Below are positions 1 through 15,796 of a stretch of 64,000 bases of DNA, in pieces (the first letter of the stretch is position 1; every line of letters starts with the position of its first letter). This DNA comes from Apus apus. Lineage: Eukaryota > Chordata > Aves > Apodiformes > Apodidae. The notes below the pieces were generated by a model that saw only the letters and a list, made by a program, of their open reading frames with translations, was not told where the DNA came from and did not search any database. Location: contig NC_067285.1 in NCBI RefSeq assembly GCF_020740795.1, forward strand, positions 39,530,511 through 39,594,510, given 5' to 3'. The position numbers were made by a program, and so were the translations under genes.

Positions 1-5086
<5,086 letters not shown>

Positions 5087-5660
5087 CGCGCCGCGGTCGT
5101 TCCGTCCTCAACCCCCCTCCCCCCCAACACCCCGCGCAGCCGCCGCCGCCGCCGCCTCAGGCCCTGCGGGCGGTTTGGGTCCTGGCAGGTCTCTCGGCGC
5201 TTCCATCCTCGGGTCGGATCTCGGTGCGTTTTCCGATTCACCGCGGCGTCGTTATCGTCTAGAAAAAAAAGAATAATATTAATTAAAAAATCGGGTAACA
5301 GAACGAGGCGCTATCCCCGGGGGTTGGCTTGGTGGGGGTCAGAAGGGGTGGGAGGAGCGTGCATCTGCCAGGACCCTCCGCCTCAGAGGGAGGCGCCATC
5401 TTGGGCCCGGCGGAGCGGCCGCCGCTTGTGGCTGCTGCCCCGGGACGGGCCCCGGCGACCGGCAGCCCCGGCACCGCCCCAGCCCCTCCCGGGACGGGCC
5501 CCTACGGCTGCTCCTGCCCGGCCTCCCGGCGTGGGAAGAGCCCCAGGGCGGTGGGATGCGCCTGGTGAGCCCGCGGCGTGGGGCGGGTCTGGCCCGCACC
5601 GCCCCCCCGCCCCTGCTCCTCGCGTGCTGCTGCGGGGGGGAGATGGTGAGAGAGCTGGGA

Positions 5661-7673
5661 GAGCTCGGGATACTGATGCGACGACAAACCCCCCCCCAGC
5701 TGTTCCCGGAGGAGGTGGGGATGGGTCTGTGAGAAACGTCTGTCGCGACAGCGAAGAGGCCCACACGGATCCTGCAGCCGGGCACAGGTTATTGACGCTC
5801 TTGCCAGAACGGGTGACCTAAACAAGCAGGCACACCCATAGCCAGGTGAAGAACGGTTCATATTCCCTATTCCCAAAGTTCCCTCCCCCGTTTCCCCACG
5901 GGCTGGGCACTCCAGGGTTTACAGCCCATCCTAGAAGTTTCCCCCCAACTGTTGACACATCCCATTCCAGCAGGTGCTTTTTACCTTTTAAGGTCTAATT
6001 CTGACCTTTCTTGCCCTCTTGGCTGTCTTCCCAATCACCACCATGATCTGCACCCACTGGTGCCATCCTGCCCCGAGGAGCAGGGCAGAAGTGGCTTCGT
6101 TGTGTCTGATCTTGGCCATCAATCCTGCTCCATGTTCAGATCCCCCAGATGGAGCCCAATTCAGTCCCTCAGTTTCTTGGCCCATAAACCACTCCTGGTG
6201 TCCTTGGAATGTGCAGAGATCTCGCTTCTCTTAAACAAACTATTATATTCCTAACACTAGGATATATATATACATATATATATAAAAAACCAAACCCAAC
6301 ACTATGTTTCTAGCACTGGAATGCAAAAACATTACATTTCATTTCTAACAGTTCTTTTCCCCTGCTCCCCCAGCCCCTTTCAGGAAGAGGCAATGGTCCA
6401 AAACTCGTGTGTGTTTACTGGGAGAGGAAATAACTTCTGCTGCTTTGCTAATTCCTTGTAGACTGCAGCAGTGAGAGGTGAATGAGTTTTGTCCCCTGGC
6501 ACTGATGCAGTGCTGGGCACTCTTTCCCTCACTTGCTTGGAAATGCAGTGATGAAAATATTTCTGGTGAACTTCTTGTCTGCTGCATTTTTTAGATTCGT
6601 TCTCAAGGTCTTTGAGAGGTGAGAAAGCTGGATTGCTGTTGGCTGACACCAGTAAATCCTTGATACTTTTTTAATTTTCAGAATTTCAACATTGCTTTTA
6701 CTTTTTGGTTTTTTTTTCCTTTTTAGGTTTTCAGACCTGCCAAGTCAGAAAGACACTGATTACTGATCAAGCATCTTTGTGAAGACTTCTCAACGATGAC
6801 TGCAAGGTCTGCGTGGGGGTTTTTTGGTCTGTTTTTCCTGTGATAAGTTGCCTTCAGCACAGGCAGAAACCAGCCACAAAGATCTGAAATAAGTGTCCCA
6901 GGCTGTCCAAGCGGTGAGGAAGACAGATGATGTGGAGGAATGGCACCTGCTGTGTTGAAGTCCTGCACTGCAGAGGTGCTTGCACAAGTCTGATAGGAGC
7001 ATCAGGCCCCTCCCATAAGAGTGCTCCTTGTGCCAAACTCCTGATCACTTTTGCCTTTTTTGAAACCCCACAGATCTTACACAGTTGCCTCATCTCTTGA
7101 ACACCCACCAGCCCCGGCTCCATACGGAGTGGTGTATTTTACCACAGAACAAGGAGTTGCACTGATCAGCTGCAGGTTTCCAAACACAAACCATCCTGTG
7201 GTTCTATGAACTTCTTTTTTGACACCTGTTGTCTGAGCTCAGCAGGCTTTGCAAAGGAAGCCAGGAGTGTCCATGACTTGCCACTTGATGAGAGAACCCA
7301 TTTTGTCTTTCAGATCTTAAGCTGGAGAGAAATCCTCACTGAAGCAGCTTTTCTCATCAAGTGAGCCACGTATATATATATTTTAGTAAGGACATCAAGC
7401 CCAGCCTGTTCAAACAGACACTTCTTCGTGTGCCAGACCCTGCTGCAGTTCCTGAAACTGCCTGCAACGCCAGCACAGCTGCCCGAGAGGGAAGGAGGGA
7501 GGGATTGCTGCCTGCCCAGCCTGAACCCAGCCGGCCCAGGAGCTTGCCCAGCCTGCCCTTGCCGCCTGCCCCAGGACTAGAGCCGTGCTTGCCGCAGCTG
7601 CTGCTGCCGGGAGGGGTCGCCCCAGTTCCCGGGAATCCCCTCCCCCCGGATCTCCTGCCGAGCCTGCAGCCGC
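5661..7673. other. Intergenic, no gene recognised
   Basis: Between the RIOK2 promoter and the provirus. It holds an alternating TA/CA stretch near 6262-6285, another TA run at 7370-7381 and a GC-rich block at 7470-7673 directly left of the truncated LTR. The short open frames here match nothing I know. Confidence 0.6.
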
Positions 7674-8092
7674 ATCCCGGGAACCACGCGCTGCGGGAGG
7701 AGGGTAAACGTGCACACACACACTCAGCTCCTGCCCTCCCACTCCACTGATTCTACCCCTCTCCCTCGGAGCCTGCATTTAATAAGACCATAGCACCTTG
7801 GAATCACCTTTCTGATTTACACCCGGACAGCCTCTCCTGAACCTTGGCCCCTCAGTTGGTGCTGAGCCTTAATAAAGCGATTGATTCCTCGACTCACCCT
7901 TGGTCTCAGTAACAATTTGTGAGTGTGGTGAGGGGGTGTCCTGACCTACCCTCTAAGGTAGGGTCCCGCAGGGGCCGTTCCTGTGGGAGAGGCCACGTGT
8001 GACCCTCGGGCTCATCCACAGAGCTCTCCACGCTGGGGGGGGAAGGGGCAGAAGCCCCTGACAGCCGGGAGCCCCGATACCTGCCCGTGACA
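7674..8092 (+). repeat. 5' LTR of the ERVL provirus (left-truncated)
   Basis: It matches the last two thirds of the 3' LTR from CCCGGGAACCACGCG to the terminal CCCGTGACA. The polyadenylation signal AATAAA is intact at 7871-7876, followed by a small hairpin (CCTACC at 7945, GGTAGG at 7957). About 200 bp present at the start of the 3' LTR are missing here and replaced by an unrelated GC-rich block. Confidence 0.88.
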
Positions 8093-8094
8093 TC

Positions 8095-8112
8095 TGGTGT
8101 CAGGAGTGGGAT
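8095..8112 (+). other. Primer-binding site, tRNA-Leu type
   Basis: Two bases after the LTR end comes TGGTGTCAGGAGTGGGAT, complementary to the 3' end of a vertebrate tRNA-Leu including CCA. Leucine tRNA priming is the namesake of ERVL elements. Confidence 0.88.
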
Positions 8113-8219
8113 AAGTGAGGGTCTTTTGGAGTCCCCACACCACGCTCTCAATTGCTAAATTAATATTTGGGGGAAAAAAAAATAATATTTAAAAAAAAAA
8201 AAAATCCACCACAATCAAA

Positions 8220-10391
8220 ATGAGCACCAAGAGGACTGATGCTGAGGCTGCTGGTGCAGAAAATACCGAGGTTCAGGATGGGCCATCTTCATCATCCTCT
8301 CTGTTCAAGGAGGAACTGCACAAATACACCTTTGGGCAGCCCTTCTGGGACCACCTTAAAAAGCGTCAGCACCGTCCAACCTGTGCACAGTATGTGTGGA
8401 TTCAAGGGGCCTACATGAGGGAGGAGGATTTTGGGGATTCCTTGGACTCCTCAAGTTCCTCAGACTCGAATAGCACAGACCATGAGCCCCAGGAGTACCT
8501 TAAGACAACAGAAAAATGCAAGCCCGTGAGTTCACCCCGGGTGCCCTTCCCTGATGAGTTGGTTAAGAAACATGTGTCTTTTAAAGACAAAACAGAAGAA
8601 CTCAGTCCTGCCCTTTGGAAATCAGTAGGGCAGCAGTTAAAGCAGCGGGGCCCCACGCAGCCGCTCCCCTCCCCAGCCCAGAGCAAGCAGGAGAGCTCAG
8701 CAGCTGAGATAAAGGCACTGTGTGAGTTCTTCATTAAAGAACTGAACCACCTGAAGAAGAAAATCAACGAACTCTCTGTTAGGGGGAAAGGCATTTCAAG
8801 CCAATCCTCTTCTTGCTACAGTTCTGAGGATGAGGAGGAGGGAGTGGAACATCATAAACACCAGCACCGGGGTGTGAGAACTTCCTTTTCTCACAAAGAA
8901 AGTACTGGTAGGAAAAGAGATGTGGTAATTAAAGAAGTATCTTGCACGCCTCTAGAATTGGTCAAGATTAGAAAACTGTTCAGCAGGCTTCCCTCTGAGA
9001 CGGAAACTGAATATGTGATGAGAGTGTCCCTCACAGGAGGAGACCATATCATGCTAAGTGAACAAAGAGCTAGAGGGTACTGGGGACCTGGGATTATTCT
9101 AACGACTGAAGATGAGTCGCACCCCTGGACCCTAACCCAGCGAGCAGCTTTTTATGTTGGTTCCATTGATCCCATTGTCAGGGGAGAGCCGAGGGTCCTG
9201 GGAGGGGACCTCTCTAATCTCCTGGCCAACGTCCACAAGGCTGCTGCAATTCAAATGATTTATGACCGTGATTTAATACCGGGTCAGGATAGTCCTGTGA
9301 CTCTTCGAGTGAAACCCGAAAGACTGAATGTCCTCATCAGGGGACTCCCTCTGTCACTTAGAGATATCGTCATCCAAATTAAAGAGAAACTCCAAAATGG
9401 AGATATGCAAGGATATAGGTGGTCTGATTTGGCCAGAGAATTGCTAACTTATAGAAGGGATTATTATGCATCTGATTTGGAATCTTCTCGCAAGCCTTCT
9501 CCAGTCAGACAAGTCACTCAACCTTCGTTGAGGAACCCCCCTCCTCCTCAGCAGCCAGAGAAATCACGGGGTGACTGGGCAGTTGTGAGTAGAGGTAAAC
9601 GAAACAGAAAACCAAGCAGCACACACAGAAACCAACACCCTGAAAATCAAGGTGCTGCATCAGAAGATGACATGGGGCCGTATGCTAAGCTTAAGGAGGA
9701 AGCCAGGCGTGTGGGCATCCCACCGAGGCTTTTGTCTCGGAATTATTCTTATCAGCACCTGAAAGACCTAGTAGAAAGTTGGCCTAAAGAGCCCAGGTCA
9801 AGGTCTAATTCCAGGGAAAGATCCTGTAAGTCGGATCTTCTGCCAAGCCCTCCTTCTGCCGAGAAAAAGAAGTCAAGAAGAAAGTCAAAAAGACAGCAGG
9901 GGGAGGAGGAAAGACCAAATCCCGATGCAGAAAACAAAAATGGTCAGCAGGACAACGATAATGAATCAGGCCCTGAAGTTTCCAGTCCTCCAAAAGATTG
10001 GCAAAATGTACTAAGATTAGTTCGAAACAAAAACGGGGACTTGGAGCTCACCTGTGCTGTTGGGCCAAGACGTTACCCTGTGACATTTGTGGTGGACACA
10101 GGAGCCCAGATTTCCACGCTGAAAGCTGAGGTGGCTGAACGATGTGGCGTCACCTTATCTCTGAAACCAATGTTTGTCAGCGGGGCATTTGGTAACTCTG
10201 CTTTACAAAGAACAGCTCGAGTCACTTTAAACCTACCAGGAGAGGAAAAACCCATTCAGACTGAAATGATTGTGGGTCACATTCCTTTCAATTTGTTAGG
10301 GATGGATGTTCTCATGGGCCGAGCCTGGAGGGATGAAGAAGGCCAGTGCTGGAGTTTTGGCACACCCACACCAAAGATGAGATTGTTATAG
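8220..10391 (+). CDS. ERVL gag-protease polyprotein, open frame
   Basis: 723 codons open from ATG to TAG, the only long intact retroviral frame in the window. The N-terminal third is acidic and serine-rich. A central block, about residues 240-430, has the position and composition expected of a capsid domain (VHKAAAIQMIYDRDL, LNVLIRGLPLSLRDIVIQI). About residues 470-590 are basic and charged (KKKSRRKSKRQQ) without a CCHC zinc knuckle. A retroviral aspartic protease follows, with active-site DTGA at residues 626-629 and a LLGMDVLMG-type C-terminal motif. The start was chosen as the first ATG in frame, 107 bases after the primer site. Pol lies downstream past the TAG and several other breaks. 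Whether the frame is expressed cannot be told from sequence; the domain assignment is by motif and order. Confidence 0.85.
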   Translation: MSTKRTDAEAAGAENTEVQDGPSSSSSLFKEELHKYTFGQPFWDHLKKRQHRPTCAQYVWIQGAYMREEDFGDSLDSSSSSDSNSTDHEPQEYLKTTEKCKPVSSPRVPFPDELVKKHVSFKDKTEELSPALWKSVGQQLKQRGPTQPLPSPAQSKQESSAAEIKALCEFFIKELNHLKKKINELSVRGKGISSQSSSCYSSEDEEEGVEHHKHQHRGVRTSFSHKESTGRKRDVVIKEVSCTPLELVKIRKLFSRLPSETETEYVMRVSLTGGDHIMLSEQRARGYWGPGIILTTEDESHPWTLTQRAAFYVGSIDPIVRGEPRVLGGDLSNLLANVHKAAAIQMIYDRDLIPGQDSPVTLRVKPERLNVLIRGLPLSLRDIVIQIKEKLQNGDMQGYRWSDLARELLTYRRDYYASDLESSRKPSPVRQVTQPSLRNPPPPQQPEKSRGDWAVVSRGKRNRKPSSTHRNQHPENQGAASEDDMGPYAKLKEEARRVGIPPRLLSRNYSYQHLKDLVESWPKEPRSRSNSRERSCKSDLLPSPPSAEKKKSRRKSKRQQGEEERPNPDAENKNGQQDNDNESGPEVSSPPKDWQNVLRLVRNKNGDLELTCAVGPRRYPVTFVVDTGAQISTLKAEVAERCGVTLSLKPMFVSGAFGNSALQRTARVTLNLPGEEKPIQTEMIVGHIPFNLLGMDVLMGRAWRDEEGQCWSFGTPTPKMRLL

Positions 10392-10429
10392 TGTGCTCTG
10401 CACCTGCCACAAAGCAGGGTGACCAGTGT

Positions 10430-11325
10430 GAGACAATATTCCATCCCAATTGCTGCAAAGGAAGGCATTAAAGAAGTAATTTCTGATTTAAAACAAAAGG
10501 GCATGACTGTGCCACCATTTAACACTCGATCTGGCCCGTAAGAAAAACCAAATGGTAAATGGAGAATAACAGTTGGTTACAGGAAATTGAATGTTAATAC
10601 AGACACACTCACAGCTGCTGTACCTAACATTGCTGATGTGGTGCTAGAAATCCAGGAAGCAGCACACCCAGTGCTGGCCTCATTGGATGTAAAGGATATG
10701 TTTTTCCAAATCCCTGTTGATCCTGAGGACCAAAGATATTTTGCCTTCGCTTGGGATGGGGTGCAGGACACTTCACAAGGTTGCCCCAGGGATATAAACA
10801 CTCACCCACACTGGCCCATCACACGCTTGCGTGTGAGCTGGAAAACATTCCAGAAATCAAAAATAACCCCAATGTTAAGGTCTGTCAGTACATAGAGGAT
10901 ATTCTGATAGGGGGCCAGAGTGGGAAGGAGGTAAAAGCAGTTTATGATGCTGTAATCCCCACATGTGTGTAGAGGTCTCTGAGGAAAAGTGGCAACCACC
11001 TTCCCAAGAGGCAAAATTTCTGGGAATAAAGTGGAAAGGGGGAACCTGGAATATTCCTTCTGATGCTTTGTCCCACCTGAAGGAGATAAAAGTGCCCTCC
11101 AATAAACAAGAATTGCAGGACGTCCTAGGAACCCATCAGTACTGGAGGAAGCACATCCCCGATTTATCAATCATAGCACGTCCTCTTTTTGATTTATTGG
11201 AAAAGAATCATCACTGGGAATGGGATAAATCTCAGGACGAGGCCCTTGAGTTACTATTATTGGAGGCACAGACCTTCCAAACTCTGGGACCTCTCCACCC
11301 AGAAGATCCAGTAATAATAGAATGA
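10430..11325 (+). pseudogene. ERVL reverse transcriptase region (broken)
   Basis: RT motifs occur in order in more than one frame: RKLNVNTDTLTAAVPNIADV, LASLDVKDMFFQIPVD, LPQGYKHSP, and a catalytic box reading YIED at 10889-10900 where the family normally has an aspartate pair. A stop codon lies near 10540. Frame shifts occur between about 10760 and 10800 and again near 10965, and the third frame ends at 11325. It cannot give a working enzyme from this copy. Confidence 0.85.
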
Positions 11326-12330
11326 GGGTTCTCAGCCAGTGCCTTATCATGTCACTTTTGGCAACGAGGGCCTAACGGGAGCACTCGACCAATTGGCTTC
11401 TACTCAGTCATGTAAGGATTCAGAAAAGTGATATTCCATTCTGGAGAAGGGATTGTTAACAGTGTGTGCAGCACTGGAAGAAGTCAGCAAAATCATTAAA
11501 AAACAAAGGGTAATTCTTCAAGGCCCTTTCAAAGTAGTTAACCAAGTGCTGTCTGGAAAGGCCCCTCCAGAAGGAATATCCCAAAAGGGTACAATCAGAA
11601 AATGGTGTAGTCAAATTGAGTACTACTCTGGACTATTCCAACTTGAAGAAGGCCCAGATAAACAAAAATTCAGGAAGAAATTGGATCTGCAGATGAGAAG
11701 GATTTAATAATGAAAACTCCCAGTCCTATTAAAGAGGCCCTGGAATACAAGAGTGAAATGGTTAATGCTTGGTTCACAGATGCTTCATCCTGAAGAGAAG
11801 GGAAAACCTGGTTGTTCAAATCTGCTGCAATTAAACCCTCCACAGGTGAACAAATAATAAATCATGATAAGGGCAGTGCCCAAGTGGGGGAGCTGGATGC
11901 TGTTGTTTAATGTTTTTGTGAAAGAAAAAGCCTCCAAGGAGGCTGTGGACATTGACACAGAATCCTTTGCAAGCCTTCAAGGGCTGTGTGGAGGGGATAA
12001 CTTTCTGGCAACAGGATAATTGGGGAATTAACGAGGTGCCAGTTTGGCATAAGGAGAAATGGCAGCAAATACTGAAAATTGCTAGAGAGAACCCTAATTT
12101 TCATGTAGGATGGGTACCTTCACACCAAGCTGCTCTAAAGGATGAAGCTAGTAAGTGGAAGAACTATGTTGATGAGCTAGCTAGGATTGATGTGAAGGAA
12201 ATCCGATCAGCTATCACAGAAGGAGAAAATCAGGAATGGAAAAGATGGCTCGAATGGCTTCACTGTAAAAGAGGCCATTCAGGAATCTTGGATCTATACA
12301 AAGAGGCACAAGCCCGGGGGGGGGCCTGTC
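11326..12330 (+). pseudogene. ERVL RT connection / RNase H region (broken)
   Basis: Scattered pieces in several frames: a WFTDAS-like RNase H start near 11770 followed by a stop, and an open piece at 11952-12368 containing NPNFHVGWVPSHQAALKDEA, the RNase H C-terminal histidine motif. Multiple stops and shifts. Confidence 0.75.
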
Positions 12331-12339
12331 ACCCGCCAG

Positions 12340-13080
12340 CAGTGCAAAACAGTTCTTTCCTCATCTGATCTTTGCAAAATTAGCCTTGGGGAACATCCCC
12401 TAACAACTGACCCTCTGCAGATCAGGGAAGGAAAACCCTTGTGGTCCACATGGCAGGTGGAACACATCGGTCCCTTCCGAAGATCAGGAAACAAACAATG
12501 TATCCTTGTGATTGTGGAGGTGATGTCAGGATTGACCTGTGCCAAAGCTGTTTCTAAAGCAAATGGGGAAAATGCAGTTAATTTCCTGGAAAAGGTATTT
12601 GGGGTTCTGCCTAGACCCACAAATATCCAGTCTGATAATGGAACTCACTTCACCTCACACCTTGTACAACAGTGGGCTAAGAGGGAAGGTGTCAAATGAA
12701 CATCTCATGTCCCATACTACCCACAAGCTAATGGGATAGTAGAACATGCTAATGGGTTAATTAAAAGTCTTGTCCACCCACAGGACTCAAAATGGGATGA
12801 AAGATGAAGGTGTGCAGTCACTGCTATAAACAACAGGTGGGGGGTGAATGGGTCCCCTCGCCTCAATGCCTTTTCCCTACATCACCTACTCAAGATAATG
12901 GCCAGCACAGAAGACCTTACAGTAAATCCAAAACTCCTCTCCACCCTGGACAGACTGTTCTGGCAAACCTGCCAAACATTGGTAAGGTCAAGCTCACCTT
13001 ACAAACACCAGTGAATTCAAATACATGGGTTGCATCTGATTTAAATGACAACTTAAAATCAGTACAAAGTGGGTAATTCA
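12340..13080 (+). pseudogene. ERVL integrase region (broken)
   Basis: The integrase core is readable at 12439-12699: WQVEHIGPF, then NIQSDNGTHFTSH, then a stop at 12697-12699, with PYYPQANGIVEHANGLIK continuing beyond it. The first catalytic aspartate is replaced by glutamate (12460-12462). A weak C-terminal domain with GQTVLANLPN follows in another frame. It is inactive. Confidence 0.83.
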
Positions 13081-13878
13081 TGTTGAGTCAATCGGTGTTT
13101 CAGTTTGGTCTGTATGTTTGGATCTCTGTGTATTTATGTATAATGATGTTAATCAATATATTGCAAAGCATGACAGCTTCAAGAGCCAGAGACATCCCGG
13201 TGACAGGATCAGGCCTGATCAACCTGCTGCTGGACTCAGGAGGAGTTACTTTGTGACCGCTGTGGGACTGATCACCCCGTGGCCTGAACAAGCTGCTCTA
13301 TGACATTGTCTCCTTCTATACTGGCCTTTGAGTTGTTGTTTGCAATATATTGTATTGAATGGGAATAATTAAGGGCATTGTTACAGAACTCACTGAAGTG
13401 ACAAGAACTTGATTCAAATTTGGGGATTTCCTAAGTGATCTGCTTTCTTTTCTTTGTCTGACAGAATTGAAAACTGAGTTTGTGTTATAATAACTGCAGT
13501 TATTCTATTCCTAATCTTGTATCCGTGTGTAGCCACTGTTTGTCCTTTTTGGGTGAACTGTGCTTGAGTGAGACAACCTCACCAAAGACTCCCACGAGAA
13601 CAAGTACCTCAAGATCCAAGGGTAAATGAGAATGCAGATGCTCTCATCCGGATCTAAGAATAGCAATCGAGAAGTCTGATGATTGTTAGAAGTAGTGAGA
13701 GTTTAATTTAGATTCAATTATTTGTAAATTTGGATGTTTTCAATGTTTTACTGATGCTGCGTATTAACTTATTTGTTAAAAAAATAATACTGATATATGG
13801 AATTGTTATTATGTATTATGTTTGGGAATTCTTCCCTTCTTTCTTCATGTTTTGTCATGTTTCTTCCAACTAACACCT
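13081..13878 (+). other. ERVL 3' internal region without env
   Basis: AT-rich sequence between integrase and polypurine tract. No envelope or dUTPase motif was seen in any frame. Absence of env is typical of ERVL, so this is probably 3' untranslated sequence. Confidence 0.6.
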
Positions 13879-13892
13879 GAGGAGGGGAAGGA
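13879..13892 (+). other. Polypurine tract of the ERVL provirus
   Basis: GAGGAGGGGAAGGA, five bases before the TG that I take as the start of the 3' LTR. Confidence 0.6.
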
Positions 13893-13897
13893 TCTAA

Positions 13898-14519
13898 TGT
13901 GAGCAAAGGGTTTGGACAAGAGCCTGGTTGGCACATACACTGATGGACAGTGAGGACACCACGTTATTGCTGCCTTAAAAGCCACGGGGTGAGATGTGGG
14001 GAACGATCCATCTTCTCTCCCCCCACATCAGACTAAACAAAATGCCTCTCAAGCCAGCAAAGCCAGAGTGGCACCTTTTTGCTGATTGAGCCCGGGAACC
14101 ACGCGCTGCGGAAGGAGGGTAAACGTGCACACACACACTCACACACACACTCAGCTCCTACCCTTTCACTCCACTGATTCTACCTCTCTCCCTCGGAGCG
14201 TGCATTTAATAAGACCATAGCACCTTGGAATCACCTTTCTGATTTACACCCGGACAGCCTCTCCTGAACCTTGGCCCCTCAGTTGGTGCTGAGCCTTAAT
14301 AGAGCGATTGATTCCTCGACTCATCCTTGGTCTCAGTAACAATTTGTGAGCGTGGTGAGGGGGTGTCCTGACCTACCCTCTAAGGTAGGGTCCCGCAGGG
14401 GCTGTTCCTGTGGGAGAGGCCACGTGTGACCCTCGGGCTCATCCACAAACCTCTCCACGCTGAGGGGGGAAGGGGCAGAAGCCCCTGACAGCCGGGAGCC
14501 CCGATACCTGCCCGTGACA
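13898..14519 (+). repeat. 3' LTR of the ERVL provirus
   Basis: About 622 bp, TG at 13898 to CA at 14519. Its last about 420 bp align with 7674-8092. Its polyadenylation signal reads AATAGA at 14298-14303 where the 5' copy has AATAAA. It carries a 12-bp CA-rich insertion relative to the 5' copy. The left boundary is inferred from the polypurine tract, since the 5' LTR lacks that part. Confidence 0.83.
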
Positions 14520-14544
14520 CCCCCAAACGAGCCTGGTGTCTTGA

Positions 14545-15165
14545 CCCTAGAACACAGGACTTAGTCTCTCTTGGGGAGTCCATAACACTGGTCAGGTGAG
14601 TCTGGTTTCAAGCCCCCAACATGCAGGTCTTAGTCTCTGTTTCTGAGCACACACAGGAGGGACTTGGTCTCTGCTTCTGGCCCCCCCAGGGCAGGACTTA
14701 GTCTCCACTTCTAAGCCCTGTCACTGGCCAGATGAGCCTTGTTCCAAGACTGCACAAGGCAGGACTTGGTCTCTTCCTGAGCTTGCTTTTGAGTCCCCCC
14801 AAAAGGCAGGACTTTCTTTCCAAGCCATGAGCAGCTGCTGCAGTTCCATGTGCCTGAGCCCCACACCAGCCCCTGACAACCCAGGACTTGGTTTCTGTTT
14901 CTCAGATCCAGCCCTGACCCAATGAGCCCAGCTTTGAGCCCCCAGAATGCAGCACCTGCTCTCTCTCTCTGAGCCCCAAAACTGCCCCAGGGAGCTGCTT
15001 TCCAGCCCCCAGAGCTCCAGGACTTGGTCTGTTTCTGAGCCCAAGCACAAGGCTTTGGTTCCTGCCTCCAGCCCCAGCTGGGGGAGGCAGGTTGTGCTTT
15101 GGAGCGGCAGCACTGGGGCCCTGTCTGGGCCCAAACCTGCAGGATTTGGGCTCTGCTTCCAAGGG
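14545..15165. repeat. Degenerate tandem repeat, units about 35-75 bp
   Basis: A motif close to CAGGACTTRGTCTCTGYTTC recurs at about 14549, 14624, 14657, 14690, 14758, 14805, 14881, 15025 and 15140, usually followed by TGAGCCCC. Spacing is irregular and copies are diverged, so this is an old decayed array. Its long open frames on the minus strand reflect the repeat and are not genes. Confidence 0.7.
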
Positions 15166-15796
15166 GTGACCTCGTGTGTCCTGCTTGGATCCGGCAGCTA
15201 AATCCCAGCAGCTGCTCCCTCTCTGTCCCTGGGGGACGGGGGAGAATCAGCAAGGGTGGGTTGAGATGCCAGCCATTTAACCACAGAGACATCATCACCA
15301 CGACAATCCCACCAGCAGAACATCCCACCAGTGGTGCCAGCCCAGCCCTGCCCAGAGGTGCTGGAGAGAAACCTCCCAGCCCCGACCTGGGAAGCCAGCA
15401 CGTCCTTCCCAGCCATCCCTCCCTACCTCGGATGGTTCCGTCCCACGGAACATCCCCCGGGACACCCCGGAGGGGGGAACACGGAGGGACAAGGACCCAC
15501 CGTCGGCAGCCGGGGCTGCTCCGTGCCAGGGGCACTTCTCGCTGCCTCCTGGGGCTGCCAGCGCTCCAGGTTGGGGGGGGAGCAGGGAATCAGGGGGTTT
15601 CCCTGGGAACACGCAGCACCCAACCCCACCCTTCCCGTGCCAGAGACCAGCCCAAGCCCACTGGTGCAGCTGAGGGGGCTGTTGGGTGTTTTTTTTTTGG
15701 GGGGGAGGTGGAGGGGGGTTTACATGGACTGCGTTTGTGTAGGTGATGAAGATGGGCATTTCGGCAGGTCGAGCTTGGAATTACATTCCTCTTCCC
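15166..15796. other. Intergenic, no gene recognised
   Basis: GC-rich unique-looking sequence with a T9-G7 junction near 15690. Overlapping open frames on both strands follow base composition and match no family. Confidence 0.6.

Larger units (their letters stand above)
7674..14519 (+). mobile_element. ERVL-class (class III) endogenous retrovirus
   Basis: An old retroviral copy in the genome, read left to right: a truncated 5' LTR (7674-8092), a tRNA-Leu primer-binding site (8095-8112), an open gag-protease frame (8220-10391), a broken pol with reverse transcriptase, RNase H and integrase regions (about 10430-13080), no recognisable env, a polypurine tract (13879-13892) and a 3' LTR (13898-14519). 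Class III is supported by the leucine primer site, the gag lacking a zinc knuckle, the RT sequence and the absence of env. By hand alignment over about 418 shared bases the LTRs differ at about 13 positions plus one 12-bp CA-rich indel, or about 3%. That suggests an insertion well after early bird radiation. No matching target-site duplication is visible because the left end is lost. Confidence 0.9.

Noticed and set aside
13081-13878. Search for an envelope gene in the ERVL provirus
   Set aside because: No transmembrane or fusion-domain pattern in any frame; ERVL elements normally lack env.
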